In this document: piece by piece, positions 19,265 through 28,870 of the stretch
Numbering within the stretch: position 1 is the stretch's first letter
How the letters are laid out: each line of letters begins with the position of its first letter
From: Agarivorans sp. Alg241-V36
GTDB lineage: Bacteria; Pseudomonadota; Gammaproteobacteria; Enterobacterales; Celerinatantimonadaceae
Direction of reading: 5' to 3'
NCBI RefSeq assembly: GCF_900537085.1
Contig: NZ_UNRE01000001.1
Coordinates: 749,163-813,162, forward strand
Length of the DNA stretch: 64,000 nucleotides
Program-made: the position numbers and the translations under genes
The notes under the pieces: generated by a model
Database searches by the model: none
Told to the model about the DNA's origin: nothing
Seen by the model: the letters and a program-made list of their open reading frames with translations, nothing else

Positions 19265-20288
19265 AGATGAAGTAAATCCAGAGGAAGTCCTCGGTGATAT
19301 GAGTGGTATTGAGCGCGCAGCCATTTTGATGCTGAGCCTCAATGAAGACGATGCCGCTACCATTTTCCGCCACCTTGAGCCTAAGCAGGTTCAGCGCTTA
19401 GGTATGGCAATGGCATCCCTAGAAGATTTTTCTCACGAACGCGTGGTGGCGGTTCATCGCTTGTTTATCGATGACATTCAAAAATACACCAACATTGGTA
19501 TTGGTAGTCAAGACTTCGTACGTAACGCCTTAACCGCAGCCTTAGGTGAAGACCGCGCATCTAGCTTGGTTGACCAAATCATCATGGGCAGCGGCGCTAA
19601 AGGTCTTGATTCCTTGAAATGGATGGATGCTCGCCAGGTGGCCAACATCATTCAAAACGAACACCCGCAAATTCAAACCATTGTTTTGTCGTACCTAGAA
19701 GCAGAGCAATCTGCCGAGATTATGTCGCAGTTTGCCGATAAAGTTCGCCTCGACCTAATGATGCGTATTGCTAACCTAGAAGAAGTTCAACCAGCGGCAC
19801 TAACCGAATTGAACGAAATCATGGAGAAACAGTTCGCTGGTCAAGCCGGTGCGCAAGCTGCCAAGATGGGCGGCCTGAAAGCTGCAGCAAACATCATGAA
19901 CTTCCTAGATACCAATATGGAAGGTATGTTGATGGACTCTATTCGCGAGAGCGACGAAGAGATGGCGCAGCAAATTCAAGACCTTATGTTCGTATTCGAA
20001 AACTTGGTGGATATCGACGACCGTGGTATTCAAACCTTGCTGCGTGATGTACCAGGTGAGTTGCTGCAAAAAGCGCTTAAAGGTGCCGATGACGCACTCA
20101 AAGATAAGATCTTCAATAACATGTCTAAACGTGCTGCAGAAATGCTTAGAGACGATCTTGAAGCCATGGGTCCAATTAAAGTTAGCGAAGTTGAAACTGC
20201 CCAGAAAGAAATCTTGTCGATTGCTCGACGCCTCTCTGAAGCCGGTGAAATTATGATTGGCGGCGGCGGTGGAGATGAGTTCTTATAA
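19254..20288 (+). CDS. fliG: Flagellar motor switch protein FliG
   Basis: A 344-residue protein of the cytoplasmic C ring that contacts the MS ring through its N-terminal domain and the MotA-type stator through its charged C-terminal domain, so it converts ion flow to torque. The middle EHPQ motif (NEHPQIQTIVLSYLE) is conserved. The ATG at 19254 lies inside the end of fliF, suggesting coupled translation. fliH starts just after the stop. Confidence 0.97.
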   Translation: MPNEDEVNPEEVLGDMSGIERAAILMLSLNEDDAATIFRHLEPKQVQRLGMAMASLEDFSHERVVAVHRLFIDDIQKYTNIGIGSQDFVRNALTAALGEDRASSLVDQIIMGSGAKGLDSLKWMDARQVANIIQNEHPQIQTIVLSYLEAEQSAEIMSQFADKVRLDLMMRIANLEEVQPAALTELNEIMEKQFAGQAGAQAAKMGGLKAAANIMNFLDTNMEGMLMDSIRESDEEMAQQIQDLMFVFENLVDIDDRGIQTLLRDVPGELLQKALKGADDALKDKIFNNMSKRAAEMLRDDLEAMGPIKVSEVETAQKEILSIARRLSEAGEIMIGGGGGDEFL

Positions 20289-20290
20289 AC

Positions 20291-21466
20291 ATGAGCGAGC
20301 AAGATAAAACGCCAGAACAACAGAGCGAAGAGCTAGCGCAAAGCGCTCCACTTGAAACGTCCAGCGAGATGATGGACGAAGACGAGATAGCCGCGCTGTT
20401 AGAGCAAAATGATGCTTCACCAGCTGGTGAAGCGACTGTTGCAGCTCAACAGAGCGAAGAGCTAGCGCAAAGCGCTCCACTTGAAACGTCCAGCGAAATG
20501 ATGGATGAAGACGAGATAGCAGCGCTGTTAGAGCAGAATGAAGCTTCTTCAGCTGGTGAAGCGCCTGCTGCAGAACAAGCAAGCGATGATGTGAGCGATG
20601 AACAAGCTGCTATTGACGCAATGATAGCCGATGCTGCAGCGCAGCAAAGTGTCTCGCCTGAACAGCCAAACAACCAGCAAGCTCCCTCTGAGCCAGAAGA
20701 CGATATAGCCTGGCCTCTTCCCGAATTCACCGACCCTCACCATGTAGAAGAAGAACCCACGAGCAACGTATTTAATATGAAGCCAGCGTGGTTTAGTGAA
20801 GAGCCGGTTGAAGAAGAACCGGAAATCCAATTCGAGCCAATGACCATTGAAGAGCTTGAAGCGCTTCGACAGTCAGCTTATGAAGAAGGCAAAGCCGAAG
20901 GTAAAGCCGAGGGTCACCAAGAAGGTTTACTAACCGGTCACGAAGAAGGCTTGGAACAGGGTAAGGCACAAGGTCATCAAGAAGGGCTAAGCCAAGGCTT
21001 AAGCGAGGGGCAGCAACAAATTGATCAATTAAGTAGTCGCTGGGAAGGACTTATTGATCAGCTTCATCAGCCGAATAAACAAATAGATGAAGAGGTTGAG
21101 CAACAGGTAGTAGAGCTAGCCACTAAACTTGCTGCAGAAATCGTTCAAGTAGAATTAGTGACTAACCCTAACATTATTGCCAAAACCGTTAAGCAAGCAG
21201 TTGCTGCGTTGCCATTGCAAAAGCAACATATTCGCATTCACCTCCATCCAGAAGACATGGCGGTGATTCAAGCGGTGTTTCCCCCAGAAACCCAAGCAAA
21301 GAAAAACTGGCAACTCCTGGCCGATGGCAGCTTAACCCAAGGTGACTGTTTAATCGAAAACGATCTTTCTTCGGTATCAGTAGAAATGAACGAAGTAATT
21401 AAACAAAGCCTACAGTCTTTTATTCGCCAAAATGGTCAAGACGATGACGCTGAGCCAACGACTTAA
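20291..21466 (+). CDS. fliH: Flagellar assembly protein FliH with tandem N-terminal repeats
   Basis: A 391-residue regulator of the export ATPase FliI, much longer than E. coli FliH (about 230). The C-terminal part (about 245-385) is the FliI-binding domain, and the GxxxG-rich helix (about 196-240, repeated EGK/EGH/QGL units) is the family's hallmark. Residues 11-53 and 54-96 are two near-identical 43-residue copies, each with [12 protein letters not shown]. That peptide resembles the CheY-binding helix of FliM. A WPLPEF segment follows, and an aromatic-rich stretch of this kind is used by FliH proteins to reach FlhA. The start is 2 bp after fliG, and the end overlaps fliI by 35 bp. Confidence 0.93.
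   Translation: MSEQDKTPEQQSEELAQSAPLETSSEMMDEDEIAALLEQNDASPAGEATVAAQQSEELAQSAPLETSSEMMDEDEIAALLEQNEASSAGEAPAAEQASDDVSDEQAAIDAMIADAAAQQSVSPEQPNNQQAPSEPEDDIAWPLPEFTDPHHVEEEPTSNVFNMKPAWFSEEPVEEEPEIQFEPMTIEELEALRQSAYEEGKAEGKAEGHQEGLLTGHEEGLEQGKAQGHQEGLSQGLSEGQQQIDQLSSRWEGLIDQLHQPNKQIDEEVEQQVVELATKLAAEIVQVELVTNPNIIAKTVKQAVAALPLQKQHIRIHLHPEDMAVIQAVFPPETQAKKNWQLLADGSLTQGDCLIENDLSSVSVEMNEVIKQSLQSFIRQNGQDDDAEPTT
20321..20578 (+). repeat. Two tandem 129-bp copies inside fliH
   Basis: Copies at 20321-20449 and 20450-20578 are nearly identical at the DNA level, differing mainly at third positions and near the 3' end. The unit is a multiple of three, so reading frame is kept. The low divergence implies a recent or gene-conversion-maintained duplication of a 43-residue module. 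Confidence 0.95.
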
Positions 21467-22787
21467 AGCTTATAACACCGAGCATGTTCGCAACGCGCCA
21501 ACCGTGGCGGGCAAGTTGACTCGGGTGGTTGGCCTTACCTTAGAAGCTGTTGGCTGCCGTGCACCAGTAGGATCGCTTTGTTCAGTTGAAACGCTTGACG
21601 GTTTCTTAGAAGCCGAAGTGGTGGGTTTTTCTGGCGACAAACTTTTCCTTATGCCTAGTGAACAACTTACCGGTGTGCTGCCTGGTGCTCGGGTTATCCC
21701 AATGCATGAACACCACGGGATCCCAGTAGGCATGGAATTACTGGGCCGCGTAATTGACGGCGTAGGCAAGCCGCTTGATGGCTTGGGAGAAATTAATTGC
21801 AAGCAAACCACCAATCTTAGCTCTGCGCGTTTAAACCCAATGGCTAGAAAGCCAATTAAACAGCCTCTGGACGTTGGAGTTCGTTCAATCAACTCGGTAC
21901 TCACCGTAGGGCAGGGGCAGCGAATGGGCTTATTTGCCGGCTCAGGCGTGGGTAAAAGTGTACTCATGGGCATGATGACTCGAGGAACCACTGCTGATGT
22001 CGTGGTTGTTGGTTTAATTGGTGAACGTGGCCGAGAAGTAAAAGAATTTATTGATGATATCTTAGGGGAAGAAGGCCGCCAGCGAGCGGTTGTAGTGGCA
22101 GCACCTGCTGATGCTTCACCCCTTATGCGTTTAAAGGGCTGTGATACTACTTTAACCATTGCCGAGTACTTCCGCGATCAAGGCTTAAATGTACTATTGT
22201 TGATGGACTCGTTAACCCGTTACGCACAAGCCCAGCGTGAAATTGCCTTGGCAATTGGTGAGCCGCCAGCGACTAAAGGTTATCCGCCATCAGTATTTGC
22301 TAAGCTACCTCGTTTGGTAGAACGCGCGGGTAATGGCGGAGAAGGGCAAGGCTCTATCACTGCCTTTTTCACTGTACTAACCGAAGGTGATGATTTGCAG
22401 GATCCGATTGCTGATGCGGCTCGAGCCATTCTTGATGGCCATATTGTATTGTCGCGAGAGTTAGCCGACTCTGGCCATTACCCTGCAGTAGATATCGAAA
22501 AATCAATCAGCCGGGTAATGCCAGCGGTTACCAGTGAAGGACATCAGCAATTGGCTCGCCAGCTCAAATCGCTAAACGCTTCTTACCAACAAAACCAAGA
22601 TCTTATTGCTATTGGTGCCTACCAACGTGGCGCCGATAAACGCATCGATTTAGCCATCGCGATGAAACCACACATGGATCAGTTCTTGCAGCAAGAGATG
22701 AAAGAAGTAGTAGCTTATGACGAAAGTCTGACGCGGATGGAACGCACCATGCAAATGGCTAACATCAATGCGCAAGGCCCATTATAA
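21432..22787 (+). CDS. fliI: Flagellum-specific ATP synthase FliI
   Basis: A 451-residue F1-like ATPase of the flagellar type III export apparatus that helps feed substrates to the FlhA/FlhB gate. Walker A is FAGSGVGKS (about 168-176), followed by the [10 protein letters not shown] segment and the Walker B strand LLLMDSLTR. The start at 21432 overlaps fliH; an ATG at 21444 is nearly as good. The length matches FliI. Confidence 0.96.
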   Translation: MVKTMTLSQRLKAYNTEHVRNAPTVAGKLTRVVGLTLEAVGCRAPVGSLCSVETLDGFLEAEVVGFSGDKLFLMPSEQLTGVLPGARVIPMHEHHGIPVGMELLGRVIDGVGKPLDGLGEINCKQTTNLSSARLNPMARKPIKQPLDVGVRSINSVLTVGQGQRMGLFAGSGVGKSVLMGMMTRGTTADVVVVGLIGERGREVKEFIDDILGEEGRQRAVVVAAPADASPLMRLKGCDTTLTIAEYFRDQGLNVLLLMDSLTRYAQAQREIALAIGEPPATKGYPPSVFAKLPRLVERAGNGGEGQGSITAFFTVLTEGDDLQDPIADAARAILDGHIVLSRELADSGHYPAVDIEKSISRVMPAVTSEGHQQLARQLKSLNASYQQNQDLIAIGAYQRGADKRIDLAIAMKPHMDQFLQQEMKEVVAYDESLTRMERTMQMANINAQGPL

Positions 22788-22817
22788 GCTACGTCGATTT
22801 AGTAGTAGGAGTTGGGC

Positions 22818-23261
22818 ATGGCAAGGCGAGCTTTATATTTAATGGTGGAGCGTTTGCAAGAACAAGAGCAAGACGCTGCCCGAGAAATGGGTGAAGCGCA
22901 GCAGCAGCTTAGTGAATTTGAAGCACAACTTGCCCACCTCGAAGACTACCGACGCTCCTACCTTGAACAAGCTTTAGCCAAAGGTGTAGACGGTTTTTAT
23001 GCGGACAGTTTTCATCAATATCAACTGTTTATTCAAAAGCTAGAACAAGCCAGTGTTCAGCAAGGGAAAAGCATTGAGCAGGTGAAAAAGAACGTGTTGT
23101 TAAAGCGCAAGCAATGGCTTGATTTGCAAGCTAAACGCAAAGCTATGGAATTGCTGATTGATAAACAAGTTAAACAAAAACAGCATAAGCAAGCACGTGA
23201 AGAGCAAAAGCTATTAGATGAATATGCGCTATATGCACATCTTCGAGGTCAAGCGAGCTAA
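22818..23261 (+). CDS. fliJ: Flagellar export protein FliJ
   Basis: A 147-residue, almost entirely helical coiled-coil protein rich in E, Q, K and R. FliJ sits in the FliI hexamer like the gamma stalk of F1-ATPase and activates FlhA for export. I chose ATG 22818, with AGGAG 6 nt upstream, rather than TTG at 22812; the resulting length equals that of E. coli FliJ. Sequence similarity is weak as usual in this family, so the call rests on position between fliI and fliK plus the coiled-coil character. Confidence 0.88.
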   Translation: MARRALYLMVERLQEQEQDAAREMGEAQQQLSEFEAQLAHLEDYRRSYLEQALAKGVDGFYADSFHQYQLFIQKLEQASVQQGKSIEQVKKNVLLKRKQWLDLQAKRKAMELLIDKQVKQKQHKQAREEQKLLDEYALYAHLRGQAS

Positions 23262-23279
23262 TCGGCACGTTTAATGCTT
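23262..23279 (+). promoter_or_regulatory. Sigma-54 promoter candidate upstream of fliK
   Basis: TCGGCACGTTTAATGCTT keeps the GGCACG and TGC blocks of the sigma-54 consensus, with GG and GC separated by exactly 10 bp. It starts right at the fliJ stop, 80 bp before the fliK ATG, giving fliK and fliL onward a possible independent start. Confidence 0.65.
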
Positions 23280-23358
23280 TGATTTTTAGATAATGCTAGC
23301 GCGTCTTTAAGAAGTCAGCCGCGCAACAAATATTTTTATCGCAAGGGTAAGCAAATAT

Positions 23359-25428
23359 ATGGAATTACTGTTAACCGATACAGCCAACGCCAAACAGTTT
23401 TCTTCACTAGGAAGTGCCGCGCTTAGTCCCTCAGAGCAAGGCGACGACTTTGCTAAATTAGTCAAAGAGTTAGAGAACCTTCCCAAAGCCGATAGCCCAG
23501 TAAAGCAAGCGGTTGAACAGCAGCTTTCTGGCTCGACAAGCAAATCAAGTGATGAAGCTAAAGCTGATAAGGCTCAAAGCCCTAGCGATTTATTAAAGCA
23601 ATTGGATAGTGCTAAACAAGCGGCCGATGGTATCGAGAAAAACCAAGGTGAAGCTATAAAAGCTATTGATACAGAGCTGGTTGATAGTAGTAAACCCTCT
23701 GGTAATACCGACGCCTCTACTGGTGAAGAGTCTAGTGAGGGCGACCCCCTTGATGCTGAAGCTGTTAGTAAAAATCAGGAAAAACAGTCGCTTGCTGATA
23801 GTGAATCAACCCTAAAAGATGTTAAGGCAGCAGCTAGCGACGAAAAGCCCGCGGCCGATAAGCAAACACTGGTAAACCAGACACAGCAAAGCGGCAGAGA
23901 GTTGCCGCCTAGCCAAGCAGAAGACCCCAAAGCGCTTTCGAGTGATGCTAAAGATGCCAAGCAAGTAAGTGATGGCAAAGATGCCGCTAAACAAATTAAG
24001 GCAGATGGCGGAACGATTGCAGGGGCACAAAGTGCTCAAGCAACTCACTCAAAAGAAGCCGCAGTAGAAGGCCAGAACTCTGCTAAGCCAGAAGTGCTTG
24101 ATAAAGCCACTGCTAGCCAAGAGCAAACAGCCAATAAATTGCAGCCTGCCCAAGAACAGACCGACTCTAAAATAGCTACAGGCAAAGAGCAAAAACTTGA
24201 TTCTAGTAATGAGCGAGTGGCAAAGGAAAGTGCGCCAGCCGTAACGGGTGAGCACAACAAAGCTTCAAGTGCTAAAGAGGGTGAGCGCTTAACTTCAAGC
24301 GCTAATGAAAAAACGCCCTTAGATAAAACTGTTAATACTAATAATCTAAGTGATGAGCAGAAAGCGCTTAAGGCTAAAGAATCGGAGGCCTTAGCTTCTA
24401 GCAGTACAGAAAAAGCCAACCTTGATAAATCCCTAAATGCTACCCAAGACAAAACTTCAGATAAGCCCTTATCTTTAGCGGAGCAAAATCGACTAAAACA
24501 ACAAGGTGAAGTTCAAGCTAATCATTCGGCGGCTAAATCTCAAGTAGACCAAGGTGAAGCAAAGGCCAATGAGCTTAATGCTAAACTTAGTGGCGAAGCC
24601 GCTGCGGCTCAACAATCAAATAAAGTCAGTGACGAACCTAAAGCGGGCGTGGTTGTTCAGCAGAGCGTAAATACCAATGCTAATGGTAAAGTTAGCGCTG
24701 CAGACTTTACCCAGCAAAGTGAAAAGCTCGCTAGTGCGAGTGTTGCTGCGGCAAGTAGTCAGCAATCGGGCAGCGAAAGTGGCGCCGAGCATCAAGATCA
24801 ACAGTCATCACAACCCCAACAGCAGGTATTAGCTAATCAAGCTGAAGCAACTCGTCCTCAAGAGCATCACAGTATTTTTAGGGCCGCTTCGGGCGCAGAC
24901 GTGGTGGCTCGAACAGAGCAGGGAAATAATGAGGTTGCTTTAAAACAAGCTCAGCAAGCTAATCAAGTTAATGATAAGGCAACGCAGTTCAATGAACGTT
25001 TGAACCCTGCGCAATACCAAGCGCCAGCTGAGTTGAATCAACGGGTGCAATATATGTTAAGCCAAGGTATGCAGAAGGCCGAAATTCGTTTAGACCCTGC
25101 CGAGCTAGGAAGCATGCAAATTCGCTTGCAAATGAATCAAGACCAACAAGTCTCGGTACAAATTCAAGTGCAAAACCCTCAAGCGCGTGAAGCTTTGGAA
25201 CAAACTATGCCGCGCTTGCGTGAGATGCTTCAGCAACAAGGAATTGAATTGGGACAAAATCAGGTTAGTCAACAAAATCAAGGTAAGGCCTCTCAACAAG
25301 GTGGTGGGCAAGCAATGGCTGGCGGACAATCTGCTAATGCAGAGCATGTTGATGATGTTGCTGAGCAAGACATGAGCGCATTGCTGGCGAATCAAGCAAA
25401 CAGTGATGGCATTGACTTTTATGCCTAG
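23359..25428 (+). CDS. fliK: Flagellar hook-length control protein FliK
   Basis: A 689-residue secreted molecular ruler that measures hook length and flips FlhB export specificity. The first roughly 550 residues are low-complexity (A, S, K, E, Q, D) and probably disordered, as expected of the ruler part. The conserved C-terminal domain starts near ELNQRVQYMLSQGMQKAEIR and includes LDPAELGSMQIRL, the piece that acts on FlhB. A Q/G-rich tail follows. It is longer than enterobacterial FliK (about 400). An AAGGG site precedes the ATG. Confidence 0.92.
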   Translation: MELLLTDTANAKQFSSLGSAALSPSEQGDDFAKLVKELENLPKADSPVKQAVEQQLSGSTSKSSDEAKADKAQSPSDLLKQLDSAKQAADGIEKNQGEAIKAIDTELVDSSKPSGNTDASTGEESSEGDPLDAEAVSKNQEKQSLADSESTLKDVKAAASDEKPAADKQTLVNQTQQSGRELPPSQAEDPKALSSDAKDAKQVSDGKDAAKQIKADGGTIAGAQSAQATHSKEAAVEGQNSAKPEVLDKATASQEQTANKLQPAQEQTDSKIATGKEQKLDSSNERVAKESAPAVTGEHNKASSAKEGERLTSSANEKTPLDKTVNTNNLSDEQKALKAKESEALASSSTEKANLDKSLNATQDKTSDKPLSLAEQNRLKQQGEVQANHSAAKSQVDQGEAKANELNAKLSGEAAAAQQSNKVSDEPKAGVVVQQSVNTNANGKVSAADFTQQSEKLASASVAAASSQQSGSESGAEHQDQQSSQPQQQVLANQAEATRPQEHHSIFRAASGADVVARTEQGNNEVALKQAQQANQVNDKATQFNERLNPAQYQAPAELNQRVQYMLSQGMQKAEIRLDPAELGSMQIRLQMNQDQQVSVQIQVQNPQAREALEQTMPRLREMLQQQGIELGQNQVSQQNQGKASQQGGGQAMAGGQSANAEHVDDVAEQDMSALLANQANSDGIDFYA

Positions 25429-25511
25429 TTTATTTCTATGATGTGCTATTGAAGCGCCTCTTAACTATGTAATAATAAAAGCAGTTTAGCGATAATTTCA
25501 TGGAAGCGTAG

Positions 25512-26021
25512 ATGGCTGAAGAATCAGAATTAAAAGTAGAAGATGGTGAAGGTGGTAGTAAAAAGAAGCTGATTATCATCATCGCTATTGTAGCCGTATT
25601 GGTGATTGGTGGTGTGGTTGGCTTTTTGTTAATGGGCAGCGGCTCTGATGAAGCGCCAGCAGCCGCGGAGCCAGCAGAAGAAGCAACCGCCTCTGTCACC
25701 CATACTGCTTTATATGTAGGTATGCCAAGACCATTTGTATTTAATATTGTGGGCGACCACCGAGATCGCTTAGTACAAATTAAAGTACAATTATTGGTTC
25801 GTGGTACAGCCAATGAAGAAGCTGCCAAGCTGCATATACCATTAATCGAAGGGACCTTATTAAGTGTATTTAGCTCTGCAACTGTAGAAGACTTATCCAC
25901 TCAAGAAGGCAAAGACACAATTCGCGAGAATTCGTTAACTGAGACACAAAAAGCATTAAAAGAGATAACCGGTAAAGTTGTGGTAGAAAAAATTCTATTC
26001 ACCGGCTTTGTAATGCAATAA
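25512..26021 (+). CDS. fliL: Flagellar basal body-associated protein FliL
   Basis: A 169-residue single-pass inner-membrane protein. A short charged cytoplasmic N-terminus and KKK are followed by a transmembrane helix (about 21-42, LIIIIAIVAVLVIGGVVGFL), an A/E-rich linker and the periplasmic FliL domain. FliL surrounds the stator units and supports torque and stator activity. It precedes fliM by 9 bp. Confidence 0.95.
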   Translation: MAEESELKVEDGEGGSKKKLIIIIAIVAVLVIGGVVGFLLMGSGSDEAPAAAEPAEEATASVTHTALYVGMPRPFVFNIVGDHRDRLVQIKVQLLVRGTANEEAAKLHIPLIEGTLLSVFSSATVEDLSTQEGKDTIRENSLTETQKALKEITGKVVVEKILFTGFVMQ

Positions 26022-26030
26022 AGGACCAAC

Positions 26031-27059
26031 GTGAGCGATTTATTAAGCCAAGACGAGATCGATGCGCTTTTACATGGTGTTGATGATATAGAAGAGGACA
26101 TCATAGAGCCGGAAATGTCTGGCAGTGTGGTGGAGTTTGATTTCTCTTCTCAAGATCGAATCGTTCGTGGACGAATGCCAACCCTTGAGTTGGTTAATGA
26201 GCGATTTGCTAGGCATATGCGAATTAGCCTGTTTAATATGATGCGCCGCACTGCGGAAGTATCAATTAACGGCGTGCAAATGATTAAGTTTGGCGAATAT
26301 GTTCACACGCTTTTTGTTCCCACCAGTTTAAACATGGTTCGTTTTCGTCCTTTAAAAGGCACGGCCTTGGTGACCATGGAAGCACGTTTAGTGTTTATTT
26401 TGGTTGAGAACTTCTTTGGTGGTGATGGTCGCTACCACGCCAAAATTGAAGGTCGCGAATTTACACCTACCGAGCGCCGCATTATTCAAATGCTGCTTAA
26501 AATTATTTTTGAAGACTATGTAGAAGCTTGGGCACCAGTAATGGATGTAGGCTTTGATTACCTGGATTCAGAAGTAAACCCAGCCATGGCCAATATCGTG
26601 AGCCCTACGGAAGTGATCGTTGTTAGTTCATTTCATATTGAATTGGATGGAGGCGGTGGCGATTTCCACATCTCTATGCCGTATTCAATGTTAGAGCCGA
26701 TTCGAGAGCTGTTAGACGCAGGTGTGCAAAGTGATAAGCAAGACACCGATCAGCGTTGGAGCTCTGCACTGAGTGATGAAATCATGGATGTGCCAGTAGG
26801 TTTGCATACCAAATTGTTAGAAACTGACGTTACTCTGCGCCAGTTAATGGATCTTAAGGCGGGTGACATTATACCAGTCGAGATGCCTGAAACTGCTATG
26901 TTATATGTAGAAGACTTACCGAGTTACCGAGTCAAACTTGGTAGACAAAACGAAAAAATGGCACTGAAAATTGATACTCAGTTGAAGCGTCCAGACACTG
27001 TGAAAAGTGACCTCGAGATGGTGGTAAGCAGCCGCCGTTCAGCTCCGGGCGAAGAGTAA
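26031..27059 (+). CDS. fliM: Flagellar motor switch protein FliM
   Basis: A 342-residue C-ring protein that receives phosphorylated CheY and changes rotation direction. The N-terminal CheY-binding peptide LSQDEIDALLHG (about 5-16) is intact, followed by the CheC-like middle domain and a C-terminal SpoA domain that pairs with FliN. The GTG start has AAGGA 6 nt upstream. It lies between fliL and fliN in the usual order. Confidence 0.97.
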   Translation: MSDLLSQDEIDALLHGVDDIEEDIIEPEMSGSVVEFDFSSQDRIVRGRMPTLELVNERFARHMRISLFNMMRRTAEVSINGVQMIKFGEYVHTLFVPTSLNMVRFRPLKGTALVTMEARLVFILVENFFGGDGRYHAKIEGREFTPTERRIIQMLLKIIFEDYVEAWAPVMDVGFDYLDSEVNPAMANIVSPTEVIVVSSFHIELDGGGGDFHISMPYSMLEPIRELLDAGVQSDKQDTDQRWSSALSDEIMDVPVGLHTKLLETDVTLRQLMDLKAGDIIPVEMPETAMLYVEDLPSYRVKLGRQNEKMALKIDTQLKRPDTVKSDLEMVVSSRRSAPGEE

Positions 27060-27075
27060 GAAATAAGGAAAAAGT

Positions 27076-27447
27076 ATGAGTGATCAAGATGATATGGCTG
27101 ACGAGTGGGCAGCAGCAATGGCCGAAGCTGAGCCAGCTCCGCTTGAAGACTTTGTCGACGAATCGAAACCTATTACTGAAGAAGAACAGCGTAAGCTAGA
27201 TTCTATTATGGATATTCCTGTGACCATCTCTATGGAAGTAGGCCGCAGTAATATTAGCATTCGCAACTTGTTACAACTTAACCAGGGTTCGGTAGTAGAG
27301 CTTGATAGGGTTGCCGGTGAACCATTAGATGTACTGGTTAATGGAACATTGATTGCGCACGGTGAAGTGGTTGTAGTAAACGATAAATTTGGTATTCGCC
27401 TTACCGACGTTATTAGCCAAACTGAACGTATTAAAAAGCTCAAGTAA
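27076..27447 (+). CDS. fliN: Flagellar motor switch protein FliN
   Basis: A 123-residue C-ring protein. The C-terminal SpoA domain is well conserved (for example NLLQLNQGSVVELD and the AGEPLDVLVNGTLIA stretch). The N-terminus DQDDMADEWAAAMAEAE is the conserved DexWAxAM-type helix. FliN forms the bottom of the C ring and is the docking place for FliH-FliI. Its stop overlaps the fliO start by one base. Confidence 0.96.
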   Translation: MSDQDDMADEWAAAMAEAEPAPLEDFVDESKPITEEEQRKLDSIMDIPVTISMEVGRSNISIRNLLQLNQGSVVELDRVAGEPLDVLVNGTLIAHGEVVVVNDKFGIRLTDVISQTERIKKLK

Positions 27448-27851
27448 TGCAACAATTCCTCGCATTAATCATTATAGCTGGCATCAGTTTGCCAGCTTTA
27501 GCTGAACAAGAAACCACTTCTCCTCCCAATAGCCAAGTTGAATTGCTTTCCTGGGTAATGTCTTTGGCTTTAGTCTTAGTGACTATTTTTGTCTGTGCTT
27601 GGGTTCTCAAAAAAACTCGGCTTAGCCAGTTTGCTGGCGGTCAATCTAAAGTAGTTATCAACTTAGCCTTAGGCACTCGAGAGCGTGTGATGGTAGTAGA
27701 GATTGGCGAACAGCAATACTTAATTGGCGTCACGGCTCAATCAATTAATCTTTTAGATAAGTTGGATAAACCGATTGTTGCTAAACCTAATAAAATGAGC
27801 GCTTCATTCACTAAACAGTTACAAGGGTTGTTGGCTAAAAATGAAAAGTAA
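27447..27851 (+). CDS. fliO: Flagellar export protein FliO
   Basis: A 134-residue membrane protein needed for assembly of the FliP pore. It has a signal-like N-terminus, one transmembrane helix (about 30-52, [19 protein letters not shown]) and the small cytoplasmic domain containing [20 protein letters not shown], which is characteristic. The start codon overlaps the fliN stop (TAATG) and the end overlaps fliP by 11 bp, indicating tight coupling. Confidence 0.93.
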   Translation: MQQFLALIIIAGISLPALAEQETTSPPNSQVELLSWVMSLALVLVTIFVCAWVLKKTRLSQFAGGQSKVVINLALGTRERVMVVEIGEQQYLIGVTAQSINLLDKLDKPIVAKPNKMSASFTKQLQGLLAKNEK

Positions 27852-28584
27852 GCTGTTTATTTTGCTAAGTTTGTTGCTTGGTGTTGTGGCACCAAGTTTT
27901 GCTCAAGAAGGTATTTTACCGGCTATCACCATGACGACCAACCCTGAAGGTGGGCAAGAGTATTCGGTTACCTTGCAAGTCTTGGCCTTGATGACGGCGC
28001 TGTCATTTTTGCCTGCATTAGTGATTATGATGACATCATTTACCCGCATCGTGGTGGTGATGTCTATCTTAAGGCAAGCCATGGGCTTGCAACAAAGCCC
28101 ATCAAATCAAGTGATTATCGGTATTGCCTTATTCCTTACCTTTTTCATTATGTCGCCGGTGATCGATGAAGTGAACACTCAAGCTGTACAGCCTTACTTG
28201 AGTGAAGACCTTACTTCGATGCAGGCCTTCGAAAGAGCCAAAGAGCCACTTAAAGAATTTATGTTGGCGCAAACCCGGCTAACGGATTTGGAAACCTTTG
28301 TTAAAATTGCCAAAGTGGAAGTAGGCTCGCCAGAAGAAGTTCCTTTCAACGTGCTTATTCCTGCCTTTATTACGTCTGAGCTGAAAACCGCTTTTCAAAT
28401 TGGCTTTATGTTGTTCATTCCTTTTTTGGTTATTGACTTAGTGGTTGCTAGTATCTTGATGGCAATGGGTATGATGATGTTGTCACCAATGATTGTATCT
28501 TTACCATTTAAGCTAATGCTATTTGTATTAGTGGATGGTTGGAGCTTGGTGATGGGCACACTTGCAAACAGTTTTGGCGTATAG
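27841..28584 (+). CDS. fliP: Flagellar biosynthetic protein FliP
   Basis: A 247-residue core protein of the export gate; five copies form the pore with FliQ and FliR. It has a cleavable signal peptide (ends near APSFAQ) and four transmembrane segments, with conserved motifs [18 protein letters not shown] and [16 protein letters not shown]. The length is that of E. coli FliP (245). Confidence 0.97.
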   Translation: MKSKLFILLSLLLGVVAPSFAQEGILPAITMTTNPEGGQEYSVTLQVLALMTALSFLPALVIMMTSFTRIVVVMSILRQAMGLQQSPSNQVIIGIALFLTFFIMSPVIDEVNTQAVQPYLSEDLTSMQAFERAKEPLKEFMLAQTRLTDLETFVKIAKVEVGSPEEVPFNVLIPAFITSELKTAFQIGFMLFIPFLVIDLVVASILMAMGMMMLSPMIVSLPFKLMLFVLVDGWSLVMGTLANSFGV

Positions 28585-28600
28585 ACGTAGGAGCCTGTAG

Positions 28601-28870
28601 ATGGAACCGGAAGTCTTTGTTGATGTATTCCGCCTTGCCTTAGGCCAAGTTATGCTATTGGTGTCGGCTGCAATTATTCCTAGTTTATTGATAGGCCTAG
28701 TGGTCGCTATCTTTCAGGCCGCTACTTCAATTAACGAACAAACCTTAAGCTTTTTGCCCCGCCTATTGGTTACTCTTGCTTCTTTAATCGTAGCCGGCCA
28801 TTGGTTTACCGGGAAACTAATGGAACTGTTTTTTACTATGGTGGACATGATTCCTCAGGTTGTTGGCTAA
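28601..28870 (+). CDS. fliQ: Flagellar biosynthetic protein FliQ
   Basis: An 89-residue protein with two transmembrane helices, the peripheral subunit of the FliPQR export gate. The segment AIFQAATSINEQTLSFLPRL is highly conserved. TAGGAG lies upstream of the ATG. The stop overlaps the start of fliR by one base. Confidence 0.96.
   Translation: MEPEVFVDVFRLALGQVMLLVSAAIIPSLLIGLVVAIFQAATSINEQTLSFLPRLLVTLASLIVAGHWFTGKLMELFFTMVDMIPQVVG

Noticed and set aside
20283-20582. Reverse open frame with internal repeats over the start of fliH
   Set aside because: The repeats simply reflect the fliH tandem duplication on the other strand.
21470-22159. 229-codon reverse open frame inside fliI
   Set aside because: Antisense shadow of a fully conserved fliI; its composition is typical of a reverse-frame artefact.
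25470-25500. AGCGATAA resembling a FliA -10 before fliL
   Set aside because: No proper -35 at the right distance; the region is AT-rich and such partial matches are expected.
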